From: Candidatus Ideonella esbjergensis
GTDB taxonomy: Bacteria > Pseudomonadota > Gammaproteobacteria > Burkholderiales > Burkholderiaceae_C
DNA: 64,000 nt
Assembly: GCA_016710065.1 (NCBI GenBank)
Contig: JADJLP010000013.1
Location: 288,959 to 352,958 of the forward strand
Direction: 5' to 3'
Shown piece by piece: positions 9,979 to 18,190 of the stretch (positions within the stretch are counted from its first letter, which is position 1; each line of letters begins with the position of its first letter). A program made the position numbers and the translations under genes. The notes beneath the pieces are model-generated. The model searched no databases and had not been told where the DNA came from. It was given only the letters and a program-made list of their open reading frames with translations.

Positions 9979-9992
9979 TTGACCCAGATCAG
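9979..9992 (-). promoter_or_regulatory. FNR/ANR-like site upstream of dcuB
   Basis: TTGAC-CCAG-ATCAG matches the FNR consensus TTGAT-N4-ATCAA at 8 of 10 half-site bases and is centred about 84 bp before the dcuB start. It overlaps the last codons of the upstream GGDEF/EAL gene. Directly beside it, at 9965-9978, is a perfect 14-bp palindrome, GGACAGCGCTGTCC, of unknown meaning. Confidence 0.45.
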
Positions 9993-12646
9993 GCCTGCTC
10001 CCCCGGCATCCGCTCCCCTGGCCAGGCCTTGAGCGCGCCCATGCATGCGTCGAGATCGCCAAAGGCGCTGTTGTGCTCGATCACCAGGTTCTCGCCCAAC
10101 CCCAACTGGTGCAGGTTGATACGCCGCGCCACGGCGTCGGCGTCGGCAGCGGGCAGCGGCCGCGCGAACAGGTAGCCCTGCAAGCGCTGGCAACCCACGT
10201 CGCGGAGCAGCTGAAACTGCTCCAGCGTTTCCACGCCTTCGGCCACGCAGTCCAGCCCCAATTCGCGGGCCAGGTTGACCATGGCGATCAGCACGGCGCG
10301 GCCATTCTGGTTCACCGCGTCCACCAGCAATGAGCGGTCGATTTTCATCACCTGCACCGGCAGGCGGCGCAAATAGCCCAGCGATGAGTAGCCTGTGCCG
10401 AAATCGTCAATCGCAATGCACACACCCGCATCGCGCAGTTGCTGCAGTTGGGCGATGCTGCGCTCGGGCTTGTCCATCAGCACACTCTCGGTGATCTCGA
10501 TGGTGAGCCGGCGCGGGTCTATGCCGGTGGCGCGGACGACATTGAGCGCGTCGGTGCAGAAGTCTGACTGGGCCAGTTGCACCACCGACACATTCACCGC
10601 CACCGATTCAATGGACGAACCGCTGATGCGCCAGGCCAGCAACTGCTGGCAGGCCTTCTTCAGCGCCCACAGGCCGGTCGGCACGATCACGCCGCTGCGC
10701 TCCAGCAGCGGCACGAACTCGGCCGGCGAGACCAACCCCAACTCAGGGTGGCGCCAGCGGATCAGGGCCTCCACGCTGTCCACGCGCCGGCGGGCCACGT
10801 TCACCACGCACTGGTAGTGCAACTCGAACTCCTCACGAGCCAGGCCGTCGCGCAAATCGGCGGTCAGGCGCATTCGACGCATGGCCGCCTGGTCCACCTC
10901 GCGCTGGAACAGCACCATCGCGCTCTCGTCCATGCGCTTGGCGGCGTACATGGCCTGGTCGGCGCAGCGCAGCAACTGCGCTGGCGTGGTGCCGTGCTCG
11001 GGGTACATGGCCGCACCCATGCTGGCATGGGCGTGGATGCTGCGGCCATCCAGAAACACCGGTACGGCCAGCGAGGCGATCAGCATCTCGCCGATGGAGC
11101 AGGCCACGGAAGCGTCGGCGATGCGCGGCAGGATGATCAGGAACTCGTCCCCTCCGAGGCGGCCTATGCTTGGCGGCAACCCGGTGGCTGCGCCTGCGGA
11201 TTGGCCCAAAAAGTCTTCGGCGGCCGAGAGCTGCTTCTGAAAGCGCCGCGCCACCTCCACCAGCAGTGCGTCGCCCACGTCATGGCCGTGCACGTCGTTG
11301 ATGGTCTTGAAGTTGTCCAGGTCCACGAGGATCAGCGACAGTTGGCCCTGCTGTTCGGCTGCGGCGCGCAGGCAGGCGTCAGTGCTGCGCTCGAGCTGGC
11401 GGCGGTTGGGCAAACCGGTGAGCGCGTCGAAATCAGCCAGTTCCTGCAAGCGCGCTGCCGCCTGACTCTGCCGCACCACCAGCGCCGCCACGCCGGCCAG
11501 CATCAGCAGCACGGCCAGGGCGATGCCCGAGCGGACCGCGATGGTCTGCCGGGCGCTGGCCTCGATGGCATCAAAGGTGGCCTGCGGCACGTGGCGCTTC
11601 AAAACCCAGGCCTCGCCTGCCAGCCCGTCCAGCGGCACGCTGATCGTCAGGCCGGCGCGTGCTTGGCCAGCCACGGTGGCTTGCAGCAACTCGTTGCGGC
11701 GGTCTGCCACCACGATGCCACTGCCTTCGCGCAACAGCACGTAGTCAGACAAGGCGGCACGTTCCAGCCCCAGGGTGCTCATGCGGCTTTTTTCGCTCGA
11801 TGTCACCGGCACCTGGGGCCAGTCCAACAGCCTGGCTTCCAGCACATTGAGGCGCACCACGCTGGTCACCAAGCCCTTGAGAGCACCTGTCTGCTCGTCG
11901 TAGATGGGCACCGACAGCATCACGCCTGTGCGGTCGCGGTTATGGCCCGCCGCCGCAGAGGGGAACTGCGAGTTGTCGCAAGTGACCAGCGGAGGCGACA
12001 CCAGGTGCGCGATGCCGCGCGGCGCCGACACGGGCAGAAGCGGGTGCTCGGCCCGCAGCCTGGCCAGCTGTGACTGGATCTCGGCGTACTCTTCGTCCTC
12101 CACCTCCGGCACCAGGCTGTTCCTGCCGTGAGTCGCATGGGCCCGCTGGGCCTGGCCAGCCGTCTGCGGACCGCGAAAGCGCTCGACCATCTCGGCGTCG
12201 AACATCAGGAAGGGCACCTCGCCCTGCGCCGGCTTGAAGCCGTCGTAGACCACGTACACCTCCGACACCGACAGCACATCGGCCAGCCGCTGGTAGAGCT
12301 GCAGCACGGTCTGTGCGTCGGCGGTGGTGAAGCGGCGGCCGTCCACCACATCGTCGTCTTCAGAAGCCCGGTTGTGCGCCGGGGGCCGCCGAATGGCCGG
12401 CAGCATGGCGATGGTTCGGGTGGTTACGTAGATGTCGGTAAAGACTTGCGAGAGATCGCGCGCCTTCATCTCGGTGCCGTAGCGCGCGCTGGTCTCCAGC
12501 TTCTGACGCTCGCCGTCGCGAACGCGCCAGGCGTCGTTGACGATCAAGGCCTCCACAACCATCAACAAGCCCACCACCAACACCGCCACGGCCAGGTAGG
12601 TCATGGGGGTGCGTTGTCGTTGCCAGGCCTTGAACAGCTTCGCCAT
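9989..12646 (-). CDS. Membrane GGDEF-EAL cyclic-di-GMP protein
   Basis: An 885-residue protein; the ATG at 12646 is preferred because it is preceded by GAGGA and starts just before the first membrane helix. Residues 16-36 are hydrophobic, then comes a sensory periplasmic domain of about 340 residues, a second membrane helix (ALAVLLMLAGVAALVV), and the two catalytic domains. The GGDEF signature RLGGDEFLIILP is intact. The EAL domain has EALIRWRHP, DDFGTGYSSLGYL and AEGVE, also intact. Both cyclase and phosphodiesterase activity on cyclic-di-GMP are therefore possible; in this family one often dominates. The stop lies about 86 bp before dcuB on the same strand, and the dcuB regulatory site overlaps its 3' end. 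Confidence 0.9.
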   Translation of the reverse strand: MAKLFKAWQRQRTPMTYLAVAVLVVGLLMVVEALIVNDAWRVRDGERQKLETSARYGTEMKARDLSQVFTDIYVTTRTIAMLPAIRRPPAHNRASEDDDVVDGRRFTTADAQTVLQLYQRLADVLSVSEVYVVYDGFKPAQGEVPFLMFDAEMVERFRGPQTAGQAQRAHATHGRNSLVPEVEDEEYAEIQSQLARLRAEHPLLPVSAPRGIAHLVSPPLVTCDNSQFPSAAAGHNRDRTGVMLSVPIYDEQTGALKGLVTSVVRLNVLEARLLDWPQVPVTSSEKSRMSTLGLERAALSDYVLLREGSGIVVADRRNELLQATVAGQARAGLTISVPLDGLAGEAWVLKRHVPQATFDAIEASARQTIAVRSGIALAVLLMLAGVAALVVRQSQAAARLQELADFDALTGLPNRRQLERSTDACLRAAAEQQGQLSLILVDLDNFKTINDVHGHDVGDALLVEVARRFQKQLSAAEDFLGQSAGAATGLPPSIGRLGGDEFLIILPRIADASVACSIGEMLIASLAVPVFLDGRSIHAHASMGAAMYPEHGTTPAQLLRCADQAMYAAKRMDESAMVLFQREVDQAAMRRMRLTADLRDGLAREEFELHYQCVVNVARRRVDSVEALIRWRHPELGLVSPAEFVPLLERSGVIVPTGLWALKKACQQLLAWRISGSSIESVAVNVSVVQLAQSDFCTDALNVVRATGIDPRRLTIEITESVLMDKPERSIAQLQQLRDAGVCIAIDDFGTGYSSLGYLRRLPVQVMKIDRSLLVDAVNQNGRAVLIAMVNLARELGLDCVAEGVETLEQFQLLRDVGCQRLQGYLFARPLPAADADAVARRINLHQLGLGENLVIEHNSAFGDLDACMGALKAWPGERMPGEQA

Positions 12647-12813
12647 CGGGGAGATCCTCAAGCCCTGCACAACCCGGGCATTCCTTGTTATCGGTCAAGC
12701 TCAGGGCGTACAGTCCCTTTGGGACTGCAATCGATTGAAGTTTGCGCCAAATAGTTCACGCCGCCACGAGGCGCATTGCCCGATCACCCCAGCCCTGCCC
12801 TGCCTGGCCAGGC

Positions 12814-13797
12814 TCAGCCGTATTGGGCCGCCGCCGCGCGCAAGCCATCGGCCACCCGCTTGACCAGGGCGGCGGGGGCCAGCACCTGCACCTGGGCGCC
12901 GTGGCGCAGGATGTCCATGCTCAACTCGGTGGCATCGGCATAGGGCAGGCGCATTTCCAGCGAGCCGCCGGGCAGCGGGTTGAGCTGCTGCTCGGGGTGC
13001 CATTCCTCGTGCGCCACCCATTGCGCGGCCTCGGATGTGAAGCGCAAGGTGGCATGCTGCAAGGCCTTGCCACTGAAGATGCCGTAGCCACCGTCCAGCT
13101 CGGCATGCACGGTCTTCATGGCAACTTCCTTGGCCTTTTGCTCCAGCACCTTGGCGCCGCGCACGGCATCCAGCGCAAAGCGGCGCAGGCCCTCGCTGTT
13201 GTGGCACCAGGCGTCCAGGTACCAGGTGTTGCGGTAGTGGATCAGCCGCTGCGGCGAGACGGTGCGCTGTGATTCGGCCTGTTTGCCACGCGTGAAGTAC
13301 AGCATGTCTATGCGCTGGCGCTTGAGCAGCGCACTGCCCACCAGCTCGAACCAACGGCTGGGCACCGCCCGGCGTGCCGGGCTGGCGATCTTGACGCGCC
13401 GCATCAACTCGCGCGATTCGCTCTCGCTGGCGCCGGCCATGCCATGCAGCTTGTCGAGCAGCGGCTGCAAGTGGCGGCCCAGCACGCCTCCCGCATCCAG
13501 CCCTTCGATGAGCTGGTGCATGGTCAGCAAGGCGTGGATCTCGGCCTGGCTGAACCACACGCCTGGCAGCTCATGCTGGGTACCCTTGGGCGCCGTGGGG
13601 TTGCCGCCCTCGAAGCGGTAGACGTTGTCGAAGCGGTCGTAGACGATGGGCGCGTCCATGCGGTCGCGCAGGAACTGCAGGTCGCGCTTGAGGGTGGCGC
13701 GCGAAACGTTCAGCTCGGCCTGCAGGTGTTCAAAACTGACACCGCCGCGCGACTTGATCAGCAGCTCGATGCGATAGAAGCGCTCGGTTCGGTTCAT
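12814..13797 (-). CDS. WYL-domain transcription regulator (chromosomal copy)
   Basis: A 327-residue regulator. Residues 1-60 form a winged helix-turn-helix (FEHLQAELNVSRATLKRDLQFL), and the middle has the WYL domain (SPQRLIHYRNTWYLDAWCH) with a C-terminal extension (WCX type). WYL regulators often control DNA repair and phage defence genes; BrxR of BREX islands is an example. This gene is divergent from the HNH-like gene at 13962, and the 164-bp gap holds two identical-core dyads that are good candidates for its operators. A close paralogue lies on the island at 38115-39126, also divergent from an HNH-like gene. It appears intact, unlike the island copy. Confidence 0.9.
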   Translation of the reverse strand: MNRTERFYRIELLIKSRGGVSFEHLQAELNVSRATLKRDLQFLRDRMDAPIVYDRFDNVYRFEGGNPTAPKGTQHELPGVWFSQAEIHALLTMHQLIEGLDAGGVLGRHLQPLLDKLHGMAGASESESRELMRRVKIASPARRAVPSRWFELVGSALLKRQRIDMLYFTRGKQAESQRTVSPQRLIHYRNTWYLDAWCHNSEGLRRFALDAVRGAKVLEQKAKEVAMKTVHAELDGGYGIFSGKALQHATLRFTSEAAQWVAHEEWHPEQQLNPLPGGSLEMRLPYADATELSMDILRHGAQVQVLAPAALVKRVADGLRAAAAQYG

Positions 13798-13812
13798 GCA
13801 TACACCTTCGGT

Positions 13813-13829
13813 GGCTCACTGAATGAGCC
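13813..13829. promoter_or_regulatory. Candidate WYL operator, copy 1 (chromosomal pair)
   Basis: Perfect dyad GGCTCA-CTGAA-TGAGCC, 16 bp upstream of the WYL start codon. The same core recurs at 13869-13885 and, with A/T outer bases, on the island at 39257-39273. Confidence 0.55.
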
Positions 13830-13865
13830 CGGAGCATAACCTCAAATTTCTTTTTGCTTGCTGTC

Positions 13866-13888
13866 ACAGGCTCACGCTATGAGCCTGT
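13866..13888. promoter_or_regulatory. Candidate WYL operator, copy 2 (chromosomal pair)
   Basis: Perfect dyad with 9-base arms, ACAGGCTCA-N5-TGAGCCTGT. Its GGCTCA core starts 56 bp after that of copy 1. It lies 73 bp before the start of the HNH-like gene, in the middle of the divergent promoter region. Confidence 0.6.
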
Positions 13889-13961
13889 AGACCACAACAC
13901 TGGCAGCCATGCACTGGGCTAAGGGCCTGGCGCTTCAACCCAAGACGACCGGAGTTCCACC

Positions 13962-15134
13962 ATGACACTAGCCGCACATCAAGCCACTCTCACCCTCGAG
14001 TTCCCCGCCCTGCCCTCGCTGCGCGTACCGCTGCCCGCCAGCACCGGCGGCCAACCAGGCCGAGATGACATCGCCTTCGAGCTGGGCTGGGACCACGCCC
14101 ACCATGGCCTGGTGCCGCCCACCGAGCACCTGCTGCCGGCCAATCCGGTGCGCCAGGGCTGGGAGGCCGGCCGCGCCAGCTTTGGCAGCCGCACCTTGAA
14201 GCCCACCCGCCATGTGCGCAAGTGGCTGCAATTGCGCCTGCAGGCCTGGAAGCGCGGCCGCGTCTTCGAGGGCGTGCAGGTCACGCCGCACTACCTGGCC
14301 CAGATCGACACCGCGCGCTGCCCCGTCACCCGCCTCGCATTGACCCATGCCACCGGCGCCGACACCGACGCCTCGGTGGACCGTGTCTACAACGACGCCG
14401 CCTACGCCGCTGGCAACTTGGCAGTGATGAGCCTGCGCGCAAACCAGGCCAAGGGCAACATGCGCTGGGACGAAGCCCGCACGATGGCCGTGCTGGCCGA
14501 GGCCCGCACCACCGGTGCTGGTGCCGGCACGGCCGATGGCCTGGCCAGTGCCGAGTGGGCCCGCATGGCGGTACTGATGAGCTTTGTCACCCCGCTGCCG
14601 CACGAACTGGCCGCCACGCTGCCGCTGCTGGTGCTGCCGCCCAACCGCCTGCGCCTGCTCAACCCCATCCAGGGCTTGCAGGCGCTGATCACCTTGCAAC
14701 TCACCCATCCGGGTTTCGCTGCGCGCAGCGCTCAACTGGCCGCGTTGCTGCCCGGCAAGGAATTGCGCCGCGACTACCAGTTGCTGTTCCACAGCCTGCT
14801 GCCGCGCGCCTGGGACGGTGGCCGGCCGGTGGACGCGCAACTGCTGCGCGAGCGCCTGGAAGACGCCTGGCGCAACCCGCTGGTGCTGCGCCGCTGGCAG
14901 CGCTTGGCCTGCCAGATCAGTGCCGAACAGGCCGAGGCCCTGGTGCAGCGCGCCGTGGCGCGCGGCCTGGGCGGCAAGTTGCTGCACGTCCAATTGCACG
15001 CCAGCGCACAGGCAACCGAAGGCTGGGCCCTGGAGACGGCGGGCTACGAGGCCCCGACGGCTGCGGCCCGTGCGCCGCACCGTGCACCTGCGCGCCGGGT
15101 ATTGCAGCCTGAGCTGCGGCAAGCTGCCGCCTGA
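13962..15134 (+). CDS. Unknown protein with an HNH-like motif (chromosomal copy)
   Basis: A 390-residue protein with a GGAG ribosome site before its ATG. I do not recognise a named family. The stretch at residues 120-164 reads CPVT, then SVDRVYNDAAYAAGNLAVMS and RANQAK. This resembles phage-type HNH nucleases, in which a CPxxG knuckle is followed by SLDRID..KGY..GNV..IS.RAN..K. The likeness suggests a treble-clef/His-Me finger fold, but a classical catalytic His is not evident and activity is unproven. The rest is alpha-helical and Leu/Arg-rich (KWLQLRLQAWKRG). The island encodes a homologue at 39394 with the same motif. Both copies are divergent from a WYL regulator, so the pair behaves as a unit. 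Confidence 0.7.
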   Translation: MTLAAHQATLTLEFPALPSLRVPLPASTGGQPGRDDIAFELGWDHAHHGLVPPTEHLLPANPVRQGWEAGRASFGSRTLKPTRHVRKWLQLRLQAWKRGRVFEGVQVTPHYLAQIDTARCPVTRLALTHATGADTDASVDRVYNDAAYAAGNLAVMSLRANQAKGNMRWDEARTMAVLAEARTTGAGAGTADGLASAEWARMAVLMSFVTPLPHELAATLPLLVLPPNRLRLLNPIQGLQALITLQLTHPGFAARSAQLAALLPGKELRRDYQLLFHSLLPRAWDGGRPVDAQLLRERLEDAWRNPLVLRRWQRLACQISAEQAEALVQRAVARGLGGKLLHVQLHASAQATEGWALETAGYEAPTAAARAPHRAPARRVLQPELRQAAA

Positions 15135-15251
15135 GGGTTTGAGAGGCAGCACCCTGCGGTCGTCATTGCCGCGCAGCGCTTGCCCCTTACGAAGATAGGA
15201 AACTGTGCGTGGATACCCGCCCGCAGGGGTATGACGGGTGCTTGCGCCAGT

Positions 15252-15920
15252 TCAGGCGTAGGTGACCCAGCTCGCCAGTTCGGGCGCATCCAGGTGCGGC
15301 AGCGTGTTGAAAGTCTGCAGCGCATGCCGCTTGGGCGATGCGTGAAATTCGGTGATGGCGCTGTTGCGGATGCGCATGTTCAGGTCCACCACCGCCTGCG
15401 GTGCCAAGCCCAGCACCAGGCCCACGGCGGCCGAGATGGGGCCCCCGCTGCTGACGATCAGCACATCGCCATCGGCGTGCGCGCGGGCCTGCGCCAGCGC
15501 ATCGGCCACGCCGGCCACGAAGTCGGCATGACTGGGCATGCCTGCCGGTGCGGAGCAGCCAGCCATCCAGCTCAGCAGGCCCTCACGCAGCAAGCGAAAG
15601 TGCTGGCGCACGGCCTCGGGTGTCTGGGGGTGGTTGAGTTCCCCAGGGTGAATGGCGCGCACCACCGCTTCGCTGTCGTATTCGTTCAGCCCGGGCAAGA
15701 CCTGCGTTTCGGGCAGGCCAACCAGGCCCGTGGCCAAGCCGGCCAGCGATTGCCGGTGGCGCTTGAGCGTGCCGGTGTACACCGCTTCAAAGCGCTGACC
15801 GCGCTGGCCCAGATAGGCGCCCAGGCGCTCGCACTGGCGCTGGCCCAGGGGGCTGAGCTGGTCGTAGTCGGCGGCGCCAAACGAGGCCTGGCCATGGCGC
15901 ACGAGGTAGAGCTTTCCCAT
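15252..15920 (-). CDS. Histidine phosphatase family protein (phosphoglycerate mutase-like)
   Basis: A 222-residue protein. The ATG at 15920 puts the catalytic LVRHGQAS motif at residues 6-13, the normal place in this superfamily. The phosphohistidine is His9. The partner residues follow: the Arg of TGTLKRHRQS, the Glu of NEYDSEA and the second His region near VSSGGPI, where the usual 'VSHGG' has Ser in place of His. That last change is unusual and may weaken phosphatase activity. The family removes phosphate from small metabolites or proteins, and the substrate is unknown. It is divergent from the small peptide gene at 16106. Confidence 0.85.
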   Translation of the reverse strand: MGKLYLVRHGQASFGAADYDQLSPLGQRQCERLGAYLGQRGQRFEAVYTGTLKRHRQSLAGLATGLVGLPETQVLPGLNEYDSEAVVRAIHPGELNHPQTPEAVRQHFRLLREGLLSWMAGCSAPAGMPSHADFVAGVADALAQARAHADGDVLIVSSGGPISAAVGLVLGLAPQAVVDLNMRIRNSAITEFHASPKRHALQTFNTLPHLDAPELASWVTYA

Positions 15921-16201
15921 GGGCCGCGATTGTGGCGCGCCGGCCTGGCACGCGGTGCGCACGAGCCGGACTTGACATATTTGCAGGGCCGTGCCGACCC
16001 ACCTGGGCTGGTGGTCCTCCGAAACAGCGCGTTGACCCATCGCAAAACGCGCTGGCCTCAAGCGCGTAGTTTGAGCCTCCCAGCCACTCATTTGCAGGAG
16101 GCGCCATGTCCACCCTTCACATACCCAAGCGGTTCGTGCAGCTCAGCCGGAGCTTCAAGGGCACCGACCCAGGTGCCTGGATCACGCTGGCGGTTGGGCT
16201 G

Positions 16202-17836
16202 CTAGCCCGCATATTTCACGCAACGACCACTGTGCAGGCTGAAGCGCCGGTTTCGAGCCATCGGAGCGCTCAATAAGTGCCACGCGAAGGCATTGGATGG
16301 CGCGCGAGGTGCAGTGGGGCTGATTGGCTGGCAATTGCCCCCACCCCGGCTTGGGTTGCGGACCATTTTTGTGTCATCGCGCGGGCCAGGCGCTGGATGA
16401 AGTTCAGGGTGAGCGCAGTTGGCGCATGGCGTGGGCGAAGATGTCCGCGCTGGGCCAGTGCGAGGCCAGGTACAGGCGGATGCGCCGGGTGTTGCGGGTG
16501 ATCACCGCTGCGACCTTGAGCAGCTTGATGCGCAGGGTATCGACCTGGGCCGACGCCAGCGCTGTGCCCTGCAAGGCCAGTGCGCGCAGCCTCTCGATGA
16601 GCACATAGCCCAGCGCTGCCAGCAGCATGCGCAACTGGTTCGAGCGCATCACGTGGCAACTCGTGCGCGTGGCGAACAAGCCGACCTGCGCCTCCTTGAT
16701 GCGGTTCTCGGCCTCGCCGCGCTGGCAGTACAGCGCGTCGTACAGCGTTTGGGCACCCCCGTCGAGGTTGGTGACGATGAAGCGCGGGTTGCAGCCGAGC
16801 TCACCCCACTCCAGACGCGTGATGACGCGCCGCTCGTGCGGCCAACTCTGTGCGGCGTAGCTGAACTCGCCCACCAGGCGTTGCTTGAGCCCGGTCTGCT
16901 CGTAGAGCTGCTGCATCGCCAGTTGCGCGTACTCGACCCTGGGCTTCCAGCCGGGCGTTGCGCGCCAGGCCGACGATGTAGTGCACGCCAGCGCGCTCGC
17001 ACCAGTTGATGATGCGCTGGCGGCAAAAGCCCGAGTCGCCCCGGAAGATGATTCGAACATTGGGCCATTCCTGACGCAGCCGACGCACCAGCAGCTTGAG
17101 GATGGCCGCCGCGTGCTTGGCGCCGTCGATGCGGCTCGGGCGCAGGTAGGCGCACAGCAGTTGCTGGCCGCAGAACACGTACAGCGGCAAGTAGCAGTAG
17201 CTGTCGTAGTAGCCGTGGAAGAAGCGGCCCTCCTGCTGGCCGTGCAGCGGGTTGTCGGTGGCGTCGAAGTCCAGCACCAACTCCTTGGGCTGCGCTTTGA
17301 AGCTGGCGATGAACTGATCGACCAGCACCTGGTGCAAGCGCCACGCCGTGGCGCGGTCGGCCCACTTCTCCAGCCGGCACAGCGTGGGTGCGCTGGCCAT
17401 CTCCAAGTCCACGCCGACGGCCGTCTGCATCGCCACGTCCTGGCGCAGCGCGCCGTGGTCGTTCAAGTCCTCCCAGCCCAGCGCCAGACCGTACACGCGC
17501 TGGCGCAGCATGCTGCGCACGCCGTGCTTGATCAGCAGCGGGCTGCGCGGATCGGCGATGCAGCGTGCGGCTGCGTCCATCAGCCCGAGCTTGCGATCAA
17601 CGGCGCCGAGCAGCAGCACGCCAGCGTCGCTGCTCATGCTGCCGCCGTCGAAGCGGCCCTCCACCACGCGTCGGCCCAGGCGGGCGAACTCGATCATCCC
17701 CACGTCCACTTCTTCGGTACAGTTTGGTTTCGGCATTGCCCGCTCGTTCATCAAGATTCGACACCTCGATCAACGGGCATCCAAAGGGCAATGCCGTCCT
17801 CGCTTCTACGGGGGTAGGTGAAATATCCGGGCTAGT
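16202..17836 (-). mobile_element. IS1380-family insertion sequence, about 1.63 kb
   Basis: Terminal inverted repeats of 18 bp with one mismatch lie at 16202-16219 (CTAGCCCGCATATTTCAC) and 17818-17835. GCTG occurs on both sides (16198-16201 and 17837-17840), a 4-bp target duplication as known for IS1380. Length and transposase type also fit that family. It has interrupted a small peptide gene. Confidence 0.88.
16404..17754 (-). pseudogene. IS1380-family transposase, frameshifted
   Basis: The gene starts at the ATG at 17754 and reads well until about 16940, where it shifts frame and continues to the stop at 16404. The first part has the N-terminal signature DGGSMSSDAGVLLLGAVDRK, the first catalytic Asp region (VLDFDATDNPLHGQQEG) and the second (IFRGDSGFCRQR). 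The second part carries the Glu region (CQRGEAENRIKEAQVGLF) and the C-terminus RIRLYLASHWPSADIF. All three DDE residues are thus present, but in two frames. The copy is either dead or carries a one-base sequencing error; the rest of the protein shows no decay. Confidence 0.88.
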
Positions 17837-17913
17837 GCTGATCGGTTTCTTCGCTGCCATTTTTGGGTGACAGCCAACTCGCGGGGCCTCGCGGCACGGC
17901 CAGAAAGACGAAA

Positions 17914-17940
17914 GGGTTAGCACGCGTAACGTGCTAACCC
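17914..17940 (-). terminator. Terminator of the original tRNA-Arg
   Basis: A perfect 10-bp stem, GGGTTAGCAC with loop GTTACGC on the minus strand, is followed on that strand by TTTCGTCTTTC. It lies 10 bp after the CCA end of the tRNA fragment, the expected spot for the tRNA terminator. Confidence 0.75.
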
Positions 17941-17950
17941 TTGTCAATGT

Positions 17951-17995
17951 TGGTGCGGCTGGCAGGAATCGAACCCACGACCCCTTGGTTCGTAG
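17951..17995 (-). other. 3' half of tRNA-Arg(ACG); integration site (att) of the island
   Basis: On the minus strand this reads anticodon loop CTACGAA (anticodon ACG), 3' stem CCAAG, variable loop GGGTC, T-arm GTGGG-TTCGATT-CCTGC, acceptor strand CAGCCGC, discriminator A and encoded CCA. The D-arm and the 5' acceptor strand (expected GCGGCTG) are absent; the sequence beyond 17996 is unrelated to a tRNA. A tyrosine integrase follows 200 bp away. This is the pattern of an element that integrated in a tRNA gene and restored it at its other end, so an intact tRNA-Arg(ACG) is expected at the far right border, outside the window. Confidence 0.85.
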
Positions 17996-18121
17996 GCAAA
18001 ATAGATGTTGTTTTTTGTCGACTCATGACGTCCATTCAAAAACTAGAATCCTTATAAATCAACCACTTACAGAATTTCGTCGTCCACCGAAGTCTTCCGA
18101 AATACACTGACAGCCATCGAG

Positions 18122-18142
18122 TTGTAGGCTTTTTGTAGGCTT
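18122..18142 (+). repeat. Tandem 10-bp repeat upstream of the integrase
   Basis: TTGTAGGCTT occurs twice with an 11-bp period (18122-18131 and 18133-18142), between the att site and the integrase start. One helical turn spacing fits arm-type sites for the integrase or its directionality factor; this is inference. Confidence 0.4.
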
Positions 18143-18190
18143 CGGAAACCGCCCAATCCGCCGAGGCCGCCTGACGCCAAGGGGTCGGAC

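Larger units (their letters stand above)
16106..17870 (+). pseudogene. Small membrane peptide gene (41 codons) split by an insertion sequence
   Basis: A GGAGG site at 16097-16101 precedes an ATG at 16106 (MSTLHIPKRFVQLSRSF). The frame runs to 16201 and is then cut by the IS. Joining the left part to the sequence after the IS, and keeping one copy of the GCTG target duplication, restores an in-frame end (ITLAVGLIGFFAAIFG, stop at 17868-17870). The product would be a 41-residue peptide with a basic N-terminus and a single C-terminal membrane helix. The exact in-frame repair supports both the gene call and the IS borders. The function is unknown. Confidence 0.75.

Noticed and set aside
12711..12727. 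Hairpin CAGTCCC-TTT-GGGACTG as a terminator of the WYL gene
   Set aside because: It lies about 90 bp after the stop and has no T-run on either strand; it may be a chance dyad.
15163..15240. REP-like element (CGTCATTGCCGCG ... GGTATGACGGG)
   Set aside because: It resembles the scattered CGTCATTCCCGCG-type repeats of Burkholderiales, and a fragment also lies near 3372. Only one near-full and one partial copy are in the window, too few to define a repeat.
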